DNA of 64,000 bases, from positions 1,612,001-1,676,000 of the forward strand of contig NZ_OY762929.1 in NCBI RefSeq assembly GCF_963666675.1, given 5' to 3'. The position numbers and the translations under genes are program-made. The notes beneath the pieces were generated by a model. It saw only the letters and a program-made list of their open reading frames with translations. It made no database searches and was not told where the DNA came from. Each line of letters starts with the position of its first letter. Within the stretch, counting starts at the first letter, position 1. Positions 17,698 to 26,884 of the stretch are shown here, piece after piece. The DNA comes from an uncultured Desulfobacter sp. (GTDB lineage Bacteria; Desulfobacterota; Desulfobacteria; Desulfobacterales; Desulfobacteraceae).

Positions 17698-19446
17698 TTA
17701 TTTTGGTTCGATTATTTTTTGGGGATGGGTATTGAGTACATCCCGCACCTTTTTAGCCAGCGTCTGTTTTGAAAACGGTTTGTTAATAAAATGAACGCCG
17801 CTGTCCAGCACACCATGATCTGCGATCACATTGGCGGTATACCCGGACATAAAAAGACATTTAAGGTCCGGGAAATGCTCGGTGAGCGTTTTTGCAAGAT
17901 CTTTTCCATTCATTTCGGGCATGACGACGTCTGTGATGAGCATATCAATGGAGACGTCTTTCCCGGTGGCGATTTTAATGGCTTCGCCTGGTGTGGATGC
18001 CGACAAAATTGTGTACCCCAGGCGCCCTAACATGAGCCGGGTCAGTCTGATGATGGCGGGTTCGTCCTCCACGAGAAGAATGGTCTCATTTCCAAAATAC
18101 GCTTCGGGCTGAGTACGTTTTTCATATTTGCAGGAGGCATTTTGTTGATGCTCGGGCAGATATATTTTAAATGTTGTTCCCTGCCCCGGTTCACTGTATA
18201 CATTTATAAACCCTTTGTTTTGTTTGACAATGCCAAAGACGGTTGATAAGCCGAGGCCGCTGCCTTTGTCTGCATTTTTGGTGGTAAAAAAGGGTTCAAA
18301 AATATTTGCCAGGGTCTCTTTATCCATGCCGACACCATTGTCGGAGACAATGATCATCACATAATAACCCGGCATGGTGTCAATGTGGTCTTTGCAATAT
18401 TCATCGTCGAAATCAATATTTGCCGTTTCAATGGTGATTTCACCCACATTTTTGATTGCATCCCGGGCATTCACACACAGGTTTGCCAAAATCTGATCCA
18501 GTTGTGACGGGTCTATTTTAACGGGTTTCAAGGCTTGTGCGGGCAGCCATTTTAAGTCGATATCCTCTCCGATCAGTCGCCTTAACATTTTGAGCATTTC
18601 GCCGATAACTTCGTTCAGATCTAACACCTGGGGATCGACAACCTGTTTGCGGGCAAAGGCCAAAAGCTGTTTGGTCAGCTTTGCCGAACGTTGTGCGGCT
18701 TTAAATATTTCCTGTAAATTTTCAGAATATAAGCTTTGGGGGTCTGTTTCATCCATCAGGATTTCGGTATTGCCCAAAATGATGGAGAGCATATTATTAA
18801 AGTCGTGGGCCACACCGCCTGCAAGTCTGCCCACAGACTCCAGTTTTTGGGCCTGAAGCAGCTGGATTTTTAACTTTTCCTGTTCCGATTCAACTTTTTT
18901 TCTTTGCACATTTAACTCGACTTGTTCCAATCGTTGAAATGTTATTTCACTGATCATTTCAGTCATGTCCAACAAAAATCCCATGGCAGCTTTAACTTTT
19001 TTTTTCGACACGACGGGTACTTTTTCAAACGCCCCAAGATATGCGTTTTCGTCGAATCCATATTCTGCGGCCTGGGCCTTGAAAAATGCAGGGTCCGGTT
19101 TTTTAAAAAAGAACTGGCCGCTGAAAAGGTTGGCCACATGCTCTCCTTTAATGACAATGGGAACCGCTACATCCACCAGGCCATTGAGGCATTCATAAAA
19201 ATGATATTTTTCTCCCCGGCTCATTTTATTGGCCAAAACCGTATCACTGATTTTACATTTTTTTGCCGTTTCGGGATGAATGCGATGAAAATCCGTACAA
19301 ATTTGTCTCCAGCCCGATTTTGACAAAATATTGCCATTTAGATCCAGAATCGCAGTTACAAACCCTGTTGTTTGATTAAATCCCTCAAGCAGCGAATTTA
19401 CTCTTTTAAAATCTATGGAATTTAAGATTTTTTTATCCACATCCAT
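17698..19446 (-). CDS. PocR-domain hybrid histidine kinase
   Basis: 582 aa, soluble. The N-terminal PocR-type ligand domain (about 8-170) has CTDFHRIHPETAKKC and the FYECLNGLVDVAVPI segment; PocR domains bind small organic ligands such as propanediol in the name protein. DHp with the acceptor His in AGGVAHDFNNML (about 213), HATPase (DNGVGMDKETL and GSGLGLSTVFG) and a C-terminal receiver (about 455-575) with the acceptor Asp in LITDVVMPEMNG follow. It is the first gene of the chemotaxis run and could set the expression or output of the whole system. Confidence 0.85.
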   Translation of the reverse strand: MDVDKKILNSIDFKRVNSLLEGFNQTTGFVTAILDLNGNILSKSGWRQICTDFHRIHPETAKKCKISDTVLANKMSRGEKYHFYECLNGLVDVAVPIVIKGEHVANLFSGQFFFKKPDPAFFKAQAAEYGFDENAYLGAFEKVPVVSKKKVKAAMGFLLDMTEMISEITFQRLEQVELNVQRKKVESEQEKLKIQLLQAQKLESVGRLAGGVAHDFNNMLSIILGNTEILMDETDPQSLYSENLQEIFKAAQRSAKLTKQLLAFARKQVVDPQVLDLNEVIGEMLKMLRRLIGEDIDLKWLPAQALKPVKIDPSQLDQILANLCVNARDAIKNVGEITIETANIDFDDEYCKDHIDTMPGYYVMIIVSDNGVGMDKETLANIFEPFFTTKNADKGSGLGLSTVFGIVKQNKGFINVYSEPGQGTTFKIYLPEHQQNASCKYEKRTQPEAYFGNETILLVEDEPAIIRLTRLMLGRLGYTILSASTPGEAIKIATGKDVSIDMLITDVVMPEMNGKDLAKTLTEHFPDLKCLFMSGYTANVIADHGVLDSGVHFINKPFSKQTLAKKVRDVLNTHPQKIIEPK

Positions 19447-20011
19447 CTTTGATCGTATCTCCCAGGCACAATTTATTTTCAGATCCCATATTCATTGGAC
19501 GATGTTGATAGGTTGCTTAAGCGCGCTATAAAACTTTAACTGTTTTGAATGACGCAAAATACTCACTATCCGGTGGCGTCGGAACTATTTGAGAACAGGT
19601 GGTATTCTTTTATGTTTCGGCTATAAAAAAGACTATATCAGCAGGATAATGTTCACAGTTCAATGTTGCCGTGTACGATTTTGAAGAAAAAGAGCCGCTT
19701 TTTTATATGTTAACCACCCCAGAATATATTAAGAAAATTGTAAAATAAAGACCTTTTAACGATATTTTTGTCATAAATTTTGTGCAACACCACTTGAACA
19801 AAATAATATCCGGACAACGGCCATGGCGGATCTGGGGCATCAGCACCGGAACTTGCGCCGCAATAGCGCATGGAAGAACGTATTGCGGCGCATTGGCGCG
19901 TTCATAAAAAAACTCTTTTGTTGCACCCAGGCACATTTATCAATAATATCAAATGAGATGGCGCCCCAAAAAAGTTTTTTACCTGCTTTTTCAAAATACA
20001 CAGGAGATGTC
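19447..20011. other. divergent intergenic region with 12-bp inverted repeat
   Basis: The region separates the minus-strand chemotaxis cluster from the plus-strand REC-DHp gene and should hold both promoters, but I cannot fix one convincingly. A perfect inverted repeat, TGCGCCGCAATA at 19854-19865 and TATTGCGGCGCA at 19881-19892 with a 15-bp spacer, is the clearest structure. No T run follows, so it is more likely an operator or mRNA hairpin than a terminator. Confidence 0.5.
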
Positions 20012-20722
20012 ATGGACGATAAGATTATGATTGTTGATGATGATACGAAGATATTAAAAGCGGTTGAGCGGATTTTTAGGCAGGAACCAATCGAGTGTTT
20101 TCTATTTTCGTCTCCGGTGGCTGCATTGAAACAAGCCAGTGACATAGAACCGACAGTTGTTGTTTCAGATCAGAGAATGCCGGAAATGGAAGGTACGATG
20201 TTTTTGGAACAAATGAAGCAGATGTTGCCTGCCACAGTCAGGGTGCTCATGTCGGGGTACGCGGATATTGATGCGACCATCAGCGCAATCAATCAAGGAC
20301 AGGTTTTCCGATTCATTAAAAAACCCTGGGACTCCCATTCATTTCGCGTGGAAATCAAACACGCCGTCCAATACGCAAGACTGCTTCGACGTCTGGTGCA
20401 CACCAATGAAGATCCAGGGGAATCAGGGCGGACAGAACGGTTGACCGGGGCGCTTGAGATGGCAGGGGCCGTTTGTCATGAATTTGCCCAACCTGTCCAG
20501 ATTATTTCCGGATATTGCGAGATTTTAAACGATGAATTAAGCCGGCAGCCAGACGCCGCCGAATTTCAGGAACCTGTATCCAACATTCTTCAGAGCACGG
20601 AAAGATTAAAGGATTTGTTGCTCAAGTTTATGAAAGTCCGGCGTTATAAAACCCGTCCCTATCTGCTAAGCAGCACAATTATCGATATTGACGCCGCCAC
20701 GGCGGAAATAGATCCCGATTAG
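20012..20722 (+). CDS. REC-DHp half-kinase lacking the ATPase domain
   Basis: 236 aa from the ATG at 20012, which has AGGAG 5 bp upstream; a longer reading from 19823 is rejected because it would translate the inverted repeat and has no ribosome site. Receiver domain (1-125) with the acceptor D53 in VVSDQRMPEMEG, then a DHp with H156 in GAVCHEFAQPVQII. The protein ends with YKTRPYLLSSTIIDIDAA, close to the tail of the half-kinase at 8052-8807. No HATPase follows. A REC-to-DHp phosphotransfer role is possible. It is transcribed away from the chemotaxis cluster. Confidence 0.75.
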   Translation: MDDKIMIVDDDTKILKAVERIFRQEPIECFLFSSPVAALKQASDIEPTVVVSDQRMPEMEGTMFLEQMKQMLPATVRVLMSGYADIDATISAINQGQVFRFIKKPWDSHSFRVEIKHAVQYARLLRRLVHTNEDPGESGRTERLTGALEMAGAVCHEFAQPVQIISGYCEILNDELSRQPDAAEFQEPVSNILQSTERLKDLLLKFMKVRRYKTRPYLLSSTIIDIDAATAEIDPD

Positions 20723-21096
20723 ACAACACATGGGCTTGATCGCCCTGACACTATTTACCTTATTAAAAATACAGGGAAATGTTGTCTTGCAAACGGTTTT
20801 AAAACTTTATATACTGCATGGAGAGGCAGGCAGTTTTAAAACATGTTCTTTCGTATTTCCGATAATTAAAATCCGTCTATTCTGCCGTGCAGCTGTGATA
20901 TAAAATCAGATACATACACTCTTTCAACTGCGAATATGGGGGATTCCCCATATATACAACGCTTTGCCTTTTGTACTTAAATAGTGGAACCGATGGGCCT
21001 GGGTTTGAGTTATTGAATTATGATCGGCAGTTAAAAGGATCATACGACACGGGGTAAGAAACTCTTCAACGCTTTTTTAAGAACCGGAAGGTATGT
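20723..21096. other. intergenic region
   Basis: No gene seen in 374 bp. A short palindrome, TGGGGGATTCCCCA, lies near 20937-20950. A promoter for the following ferritin-like gene is expected here but not identified. Confidence 0.4.
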
Positions 21097-21384
21097 ATGG
21101 ACGAGAAAACAACATTAAAAACACTGGACCAGTTGATTCAGTTGGAAACCAAAGCGGTCCGGACATATGATCAGGCTCTTGAAGCCGTAACCGATCCCTA
21201 CATCCGCAGGCAGCTTGAAGATTTAAAAGCCCGGCATGCACACCATGCCGAGCAGTTGAGCCGCGAAGTGCTTAAGATGGCCAATGAAATGATTGCCGAA
21301 CACTGGGATGCCATAACCTCGGCTGCACTTCGCGAACCGCTTCCGGAATCCGGACCTGCGATGCGGATTGTTGCAAACGGTTGA
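21097..21384 (+). CDS. small ferritin-like helical protein
   Basis: 95 aa. Two amphipathic helices (about 8-27 and 33-66) carry spaced Glu and His: LIQLETKAVRTYDQAL and ARHAHHAEQL. The pattern resembles small ferritin-like or DUF2383-type four-helix proteins, in which E and ExxH residues bind iron. It is shorter than typical members and has a non-helical tail. AAGG lies just before the start. Role unknown; metal or oxidative-stress related at best. Confidence 0.5.
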   Translation: MDEKTTLKTLDQLIQLETKAVRTYDQALEAVTDPYIRRQLEDLKARHAHHAEQLSREVLKMANEMIAEHWDAITSAALREPLPESGPAMRIVANG

Positions 21385-21420
21385 AACCGCTTTTTATTTC
21401 ATCTGGGGACCTAAGCTTTT

Positions 21421-22233
21421 TTACTGCGTGCTGCCGAAATAAGCCGGGCCAGCCATTTGCCTCACCTGGACATTCATATTTAACAAATCCACAGGATTTC
21501 CAAATTGGGTATAGATCGCCACATCCGCGGCATCCCGGCCAAACGCAATTGCAATACGGCCTCCTTTCAGATTGGGCTGCGTGGGATCGAATGTGTACCA
21601 TCGGTTGCCGATATAGGCCTCAAACCAGGCGTGCAGATCCATGGGGTTAAGTCCTTCAAGATAACCTACGACCATGCGGGCCGGTATGGACAGCGCCCGG
21701 CAGCATGCAATACCCAAATGGGCCAAATCCCGGCAGACACCATGGCCAAGCCGGTTCACTTCGGAGGCACTGATAATATGTTGACCGATCCCGGGGGTAT
21801 ACCGTATCGACTCACGGATATAATTCACAATGGCATGGCATTGATCATATCCTGCAGACTGGTTCATCGTCAGCGATGCCGCCATGTCGGTAAATCGATC
21901 CGATTCACAATAGCGGCTTGGATACAAGAACGGCAGAACATCGGGGGGCAGCATCTGCACTTCGATAAATGGTGATCCAGGGGCCGTGTCGGATTCATCG
22001 GCCGTTTCGATGTCAACGGATGTACTCACTGTAAAATACCCGGCCGGTGCAACAATTCTTTGACACAAATTGCCGAACATATCCGTGAATTCCAGGGCCG
22101 GAACGCTGGGTGACAAAATATACTCTTCACGCATGATCCACTGCTGGGATCCGCTGCGGGGCCTGAGCATCAACAAAAATGGGGTTGGAACCGGGATTTG
22201 AAATTCAATAAAGCAGGATGCGTTTAGCCACAT
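21421..22233 (-). CDS. transglutaminase-like cysteine protease family protein
   Basis: 270 aa. An N-terminal beta-rich domain (1-130) precedes a transglutaminase-like core (about 140-235) with the complete triad: Cys in GHGVCRDLAHL, His in MDLHAWFEAY and Asp in WYTFDPTQ. Bacterial members are usually proteases or peptide amidases rather than cross-linking enzymes. No signal peptide is evident, so it is likely cytoplasmic. It stands alone between a plus-strand and a minus-strand gene. Confidence 0.85.
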   Translation of the reverse strand: MWLNASCFIEFQIPVPTPFLLMLRPRSGSQQWIMREEYILSPSVPALEFTDMFGNLCQRIVAPAGYFTVSTSVDIETADESDTAPGSPFIEVQMLPPDVLPFLYPSRYCESDRFTDMAASLTMNQSAGYDQCHAIVNYIRESIRYTPGIGQHIISASEVNRLGHGVCRDLAHLGIACCRALSIPARMVVGYLEGLNPMDLHAWFEAYIGNRWYTFDPTQPNLKGGRIAIAFGRDAADVAIYTQFGNPVDLLNMNVQVRQMAGPAYFGSTQ

Positions 22234-22365
22234 AATATTCCTTAGGTATCAGCCATGAGCCGAGGTCTTCAGTTCTTCATTGTGGGCAGTTCACAATGAA
22301 TGTTGTAACGTATGGGAGGTTACCAAAATTTTTTTAATGGTGATAGGGCCTATTTGAATACGGGC

Positions 22366-22749
22366 TCAATCAATTGCCTGTATGTCATCTTGTGAAAGGA
22401 GATGAAGGTGGGTTTTTTCGTCAAACAATTTTGATTCATAAAATGTTTTTTCAGACAGTTCGCTGATCAGGCGTGGGGTGGAGGTCACTAAAACAAGTCT
22501 GAATCGATTGAATTTTTGATTGTTTCGTTCTGTCACCCCGGATGCCATGGCAAGGGTGACTTTCCGGGATACATCATTTTCTGAGTCCACATGAACAATA
22601 TAAACCAGCAGCCTGTCACCCACGTTAATGCGTCCGTTCCAAGCGTCTCCTTCTCCTTTGTCATATTCTATTTTGTTAAATACCTCCTCCGGGCACCCAC
22701 AACCCAAAGTATGCTGGACAAACTTTTTTAATTCTTGATGGTTTTTCAT
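22366..22749 (-). CDS. conserved hypothetical protein
   Basis: 127 aa, not recognised. A compact alpha/beta protein with a CGCPEEVFNKI motif near the N-terminus (C17, C19) and a VGDRLLVYIV strand. No signal or membrane segment. It precedes the EIIC-EAL fusion in gene order but is downstream in transcription, 49 bp from its stop, and could be co-transcribed with it. Confidence 0.6.
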   Translation of the reverse strand: MKNHQELKKFVQHTLGCGCPEEVFNKIEYDKGEGDAWNGRINVGDRLLVYIVHVDSENDVSRKVTLAMASGVTERNNQKFNRFRLVLVTSTPRLISELSEKTFYESKLFDEKTHLHLLSQDDIQAID

Positions 22750-22798
22750 TTTATCCTCACAAATATGGTATGCAGATCATGTTGATGACTTTAAACGT

Positions 22799-24979
22799 TT
22801 ATGCCGTTTTAGGGTTCACTGAATAATCACGAATGAATGCTATGCAATGGTCGGCGGTGAGTGGTCGGCTAAAAAAGTATCCTTGAAAATTGGCACACCC
22901 CATATGGGTAAAACGTGTTAACTGCTCTTGGGTTTCAACGCCTTCTATAATGGTCGAAATTTTCAGGGTTTTGCTTAATTCCAAGACGCTTTTGATAATT
23001 TCATCATTGATTTTTCGTGCATCTCCGATGGTCAATGAACGGTCAATCTTAATTTTACTGACCGGAAATGAACGCAAATAACGAAAAGAAGTGTGCCCCA
23101 TACCAAAATCATCAATTGCGATTCTAATTCCTTTATGATGCAGATTTTGAAGGGTATTTAATGTGTTTTCATCAGGCCCCAGTATATTCGATTCCGTGAT
23201 TTCAAGCTCCATCATTTCCGGCGTGAGTCCATGTTGATTGATGATTTCAAAAACATTTTTTTGAAAATCGGGGGCTGTCAGTTGCTGGGGAACAATATTG
23301 ACCGCCATTGAAAAACGATCATCCACGATCCCTTTCCAGGCTGCACGCTGTTGACATCCTTTTGAGAATATCAAGAGACCAAGGTGGTCCATGATCCCAA
23401 GTTCTTCTGCTATTGTGACAGTTATTTCAGGAGAAATTTCACCATATATCGGGTGTTTCCAGCGCAGCAGCGCTTCCACGCCTGACACGAATTGCCCGCA
23501 TTCTGCAATTTGAGGTTGGTAGACCATATATATTTGTTCTGTTTGTTTTACGGCAGATTTCAAATCATCGGCTATCGCTTTGGCGAATCGTCCCTCCTCT
23601 CCCGGCAGGTCTAATATCCCGTTGGTTTTCGACCGTAATTCCAGGTTTAGTGCTGCGTTTTTAAGCGTTGCCAGCATCCTTTCGCCTCTGATTTCACGCA
23701 GATGATCGGCCAGAATGACAAAAGGTATGTAGCATGCAACACCAATAGTAAAATTAACCCCCTGAACCACAGCGCCTGAAAGGTTGCCGCTGGCAACATA
23801 TCCGCTTATAAAAACGGGTGTCGTCCAGTTGATGATTTCCGTTGTAAAGGGGAGAAACCCTGACAAGGTTGCAATATAACCGATTAACGTCTGTAATAAA
23901 GGCGTAAGGATAAACGGCATAACATAAACCGGGTTCAGTACCAGGGGGATACCAAAAAGCAACGGTTCATTAACGTTGCAAAAAGCAGGGATGGCTGCAA
24001 ACACACAAAGTTTACGGATTCCTTTATCTTTGCTTTTTAAAAGTACTGCGGCAATAAGGCATAACGTCGAACCGGACCCGCCCATTCGCGTATACATATC
24101 AAAAAATGTTTTGGTGAAAATTAAAGCGGGGTTGAGCCCCTGACTCATCGCCAGATTATTGGCATGGATTGCAGGCTCCAGAATATTTTCTTCCACAGCA
24201 AACAAAAGATTGGGCCCATGTGCACCAAACATCCAGAAAAATTGAGACAACGCGGTATAGCCAAGGCCGAATCCTAAACTGTTCTTTGCATCCGAAAACG
24301 GCAAGAACAACAAATTTCGGATACCAGCGTGAACATCTGTAATTTCCATAAAGTTCAGAATTCCCCGGAGCAGGGCCGCACAGACAATGGTCAGAACACC
24401 TGCCGGGAGGACTGTTAAAATATCTCTGACAACAGGGTCATGTCCGACCGCCCCCAGAGACCAACGCAAAAATTTAAACCGTGAAAGCCATAGAAAAATG
24501 GTACATCCGGCAACCGCAATGCACAGGGTTGGTAAAAGCCCCTTACCTATTGAAAAAACACTCTCCCAGGAGGCGTTGTCGGCGGGCATGAAAATGACAA
24601 AAAAACATGACATGACAACCACAATAGACATCACAGGACTGATAAATGGACCCCTTCTTGTCTGGTTGGCAAACATCGTCATGGCCCCGCTGAACGTGCA
24701 TAGCACCGCCAGTGAAACAATCCCCATGGTTCCGGAAATCAGATTGTCTATGGCGTACGTCCACTGCATGCCAAAGTATTTATCCAGTATGGAAACAACG
24801 GGAGAGAAAGGGAAATACCTGATTAATAAAGAAAAGGCGCCTACCATAATTAATGGTAGAACAATGGCAAGACTTCGCTGAATTACTAGGAAAAATGGCA
24901 GCTTTTCCAATACGATTAAAGCACTTATAATCTTGTCCCGTAAGGGTTTAAACTTGTAAGTTTTTTTTATCATATACAA
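22799..24979 (-). CDS. PTS EIIC-type membrane domain fused to a c-di-GMP phosphodiesterase (EAL)
   Basis: 726 aa. The N-terminal 430 residues form a lactose/cellobiose-type EIIC membrane domain of about ten helices. The two family sugar-site residues appear to be kept: H254 in FGAHGPN and E338 in NVNEPLLFG. The C-terminal EAL domain (about 465-715) has EALLRWKHP (E502), NIVPQQL, LEITESN, IDDFGMG, KIDRS, EGVET and FQGYFFSRPL, all expected for an active phosphodiesterase. No EIIA or EIIB is nearby. The fusion suggests a membrane sugar sensor that lowers c-di-GMP (inference), rather than a transporter. Confidence 0.88.
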   Translation of the reverse strand: MYMIKKTYKFKPLRDKIISALIVLEKLPFFLVIQRSLAIVLPLIMVGAFSLLIRYFPFSPVVSILDKYFGMQWTYAIDNLISGTMGIVSLAVLCTFSGAMTMFANQTRRGPFISPVMSIVVVMSCFFVIFMPADNASWESVFSIGKGLLPTLCIAVAGCTIFLWLSRFKFLRWSLGAVGHDPVVRDILTVLPAGVLTIVCAALLRGILNFMEITDVHAGIRNLLFLPFSDAKNSLGFGLGYTALSQFFWMFGAHGPNLLFAVEENILEPAIHANNLAMSQGLNPALIFTKTFFDMYTRMGGSGSTLCLIAAVLLKSKDKGIRKLCVFAAIPAFCNVNEPLLFGIPLVLNPVYVMPFILTPLLQTLIGYIATLSGFLPFTTEIINWTTPVFISGYVASGNLSGAVVQGVNFTIGVACYIPFVILADHLREIRGERMLATLKNAALNLELRSKTNGILDLPGEEGRFAKAIADDLKSAVKQTEQIYMVYQPQIAECGQFVSGVEALLRWKHPIYGEISPEITVTIAEELGIMDHLGLLIFSKGCQQRAAWKGIVDDRFSMAVNIVPQQLTAPDFQKNVFEIINQHGLTPEMMELEITESNILGPDENTLNTLQNLHHKGIRIAIDDFGMGHTSFRYLRSFPVSKIKIDRSLTIGDARKINDEIIKSVLELSKTLKISTIIEGVETQEQLTRFTHMGCANFQGYFFSRPLTADHCIAFIRDYSVNPKTA

Positions 24980-25529
24980 GAGTTGGCTGTGTTTGACAGG
25001 GGCTTAATTCCATTAAATCCGGAATTCGAGGCCATCGTACTTGATTAATTTTACAAGAAAGTCTGAGTATGTTCTTCAGACCTTTCAATTTTAGTTGAGG
25101 GCTGCTGTACCGGGCAGTTGATAGGAGCTAGGCCAGCCCATGGCTGTTATGGGTAAGGCGTTCACAAATTCTACACATACCAAGTTAAGAAAGCAAGGAC
25201 CTAATGACAAACTTGGTGAGTGGATGGGGGCTTTTAAATTTTTTCGCCGTATACTTTGCAATTTCACAACAAACATTCTAAATTGCATGGCGTGATTTCT
25301 TGATGGCCCATTAAATGAAATAAAAAAAATTAATAAAGCCATATCATTGCAAGAAACACAGACCGCAACGTGTGTGCGATTTTGAAAGACAGTGTGAAAT
25401 CTATGGAAATGACAGCCATGGGCTGACCGAATTTTATGGTCATCCAGGCTCAATGCGTAAAAAAACATGATAGTGATTCAGAAACTTAATTGTGACTTTC
25501 AGATAAATAAGGATAAGACGGTATAAGAC
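24980..25529. other. intergenic region upstream of DAHP synthase
   Basis: About 550 bp without a convincing gene. A 14-bp inverted repeat flanks part of it: CAGCCCATGGCTGT at 25134-25147 and ACAGCCATGGGCTG at 25412-25425. A reading frame at 25091-25468 (minus) lies between and around them but lacks protein-like composition. The DAHP synthase promoter should be at the right end. Confidence 0.4.
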
Positions 25530-26876
25530 ATGACGAATCAAAATGAATGGACAAAGTCGAGTTGGAAAAATTACACAGCCCTTCAACAGCCCAAGTGGCC
25601 GGATCAAGAGGCGCTGGAAAAAGTCACTAACGATTTGGCGTTGCTGCCGCCGCTGGTGTTTGCCGGGGAAATTAGGACATTAAAGGAACTGTTGGCCAAG
25701 GCTTCAAAAGGGGAGGCGTTTTTGATCCAGGGCGGAGACTGTTCCGAAGATTTTTCCCAGGTAAGGGCACCCACCATCAGGGAAACCATGAAAGTGTTGT
25801 TGCAGATGGCTGTTGTGATGGCCTATGCCGGAGGGAAACCTGCCATCAAAGTGGGCCGGATTGCAGGACAGTTTGCCAAGCCACGTTCGTCGGATACGGA
25901 AACCATAGACGGTGTTGAACTTCCGTCATACCGGGGTGATATGGTCAACAAAAACGAATTCACCGCCAAAGCACGTATCCCGAATCCCAAATACATGCTC
26001 AAAGGTTATTATCTGGCTGCCTCCACCCTGAATCTGCTGCGGGCGTTTACCCGGGGCGGGTACGCAGCACTGAACAGGGTTCAGGCCTGGAACCAGGAGT
26101 TTGTGGCGCAATCCCCCATGGGACGTTCTTATGACCGTCTGGCCAAACAGATTGACCAGGCTATGAAGTTTATGAATACCATCGGGATTCCCACCGATAT
26201 CCCCCAGATCAACCAAACCCAGATTTTTACCTCCCATGAAGCCCTTTTGTTGCCCTACGAAGAGGCCATGACCCGGATTGATTCCACCACCGGCGACTGG
26301 TATGATTGCTCTGCACATATGCTCTGGATCGGTGAGAGAACCCGGCAGGTGGATGGTGCCCATGTTGAATTTTTAAGGGGGGTACTCAACCCCATCGGGG
26401 TAAAAGTCAGTTCGGATTATGATATTGATAATATCAAGCGGCTCATTGAGGTGCTTAACCCTGAAAACGAACCCGGAAGATTGACCCTGATTACCCGAAT
26501 GGGATGTGGCAATATTGAACAAAAATTGCCCGCGCTGCTTCGGGAAACCAAAAAAGAGGGATATAATATCGTATGGAACTGCGATCCCATGCATGCCAAT
26601 ACCTTCACCTCGGATTCCGGACACAAAACCCGGGATTTTAATGAGATTTTAAAAGAGATCACCCGGTTTTTTGAAATCCACTGGTCCGAAGGCACCATCC
26701 CCGGGGGCGTTCATCTTGAAATGACCGGTAAAAATGTTACCGAATGTGTCGGCGGAGCAAGGAATATTGTCAGTGAAGAACTCCACAATCGTTATGACAC
26801 CACCTGTGACCCGAGACTCAATGCCGAACAGAGTCTGGAAGTGGCGTTTCAGATCGCGGATATGATCAAACACTAA
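25530..26876 (+). CDS. class II 3-deoxy-7-phosphoheptulonate (DAHP) synthase
   Basis: 448 aa, the usual length of the plant/actinobacterial class II type. It condenses phosphoenolpyruvate and erythrose-4-phosphate, the first step of the shikimate pathway. Family segments: SWKNYTALQQPKWPD near the N-terminus, the metal Cys in LIQGGDCSEDF, VGRIAGQFAKPRS, a WIGERTR stretch, and HLEMTGKNVTEC. It heads a tightly packed operon with nitrilase, rfaE2, yfiH and selD. Confidence 0.95.
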   Translation: MTNQNEWTKSSWKNYTALQQPKWPDQEALEKVTNDLALLPPLVFAGEIRTLKELLAKASKGEAFLIQGGDCSEDFSQVRAPTIRETMKVLLQMAVVMAYAGGKPAIKVGRIAGQFAKPRSSDTETIDGVELPSYRGDMVNKNEFTAKARIPNPKYMLKGYYLAASTLNLLRAFTRGGYAALNRVQAWNQEFVAQSPMGRSYDRLAKQIDQAMKFMNTIGIPTDIPQINQTQIFTSHEALLLPYEEAMTRIDSTTGDWYDCSAHMLWIGERTRQVDGAHVEFLRGVLNPIGVKVSSDYDIDNIKRLIEVLNPENEPGRLTLITRMGCGNIEQKLPALLRETKKEGYNIVWNCDPMHANTFTSDSGHKTRDFNEILKEITRFFEIHWSEGTIPGGVHLEMTGKNVTECVGGARNIVSEELHNRYDTTCDPRLNAEQSLEVAFQIADMIKH

Positions 26877-26884
26877 AGGGGAAT

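Noticed and set aside
19823..20011. N-terminal extension of the REC-DHp gene
   Set aside because: No ribosome site, includes the 12-bp inverted repeat, and the ATG at 20012 has AGGAG and matches the normal receiver start.
20937..20950. TGGGGGATTCCCCA palindrome as an operator
   Set aside because: Isolated short palindrome without promoter elements at a sensible distance.
25091..25468. Open frame of 125 aa on the minus strand upstream of DAHP synthase
   Set aside because: Unusual composition (rich in His, Phe, Ser), no ribosome site and no recognisable domain. It coincides with a segment bounded by inverted repeats.
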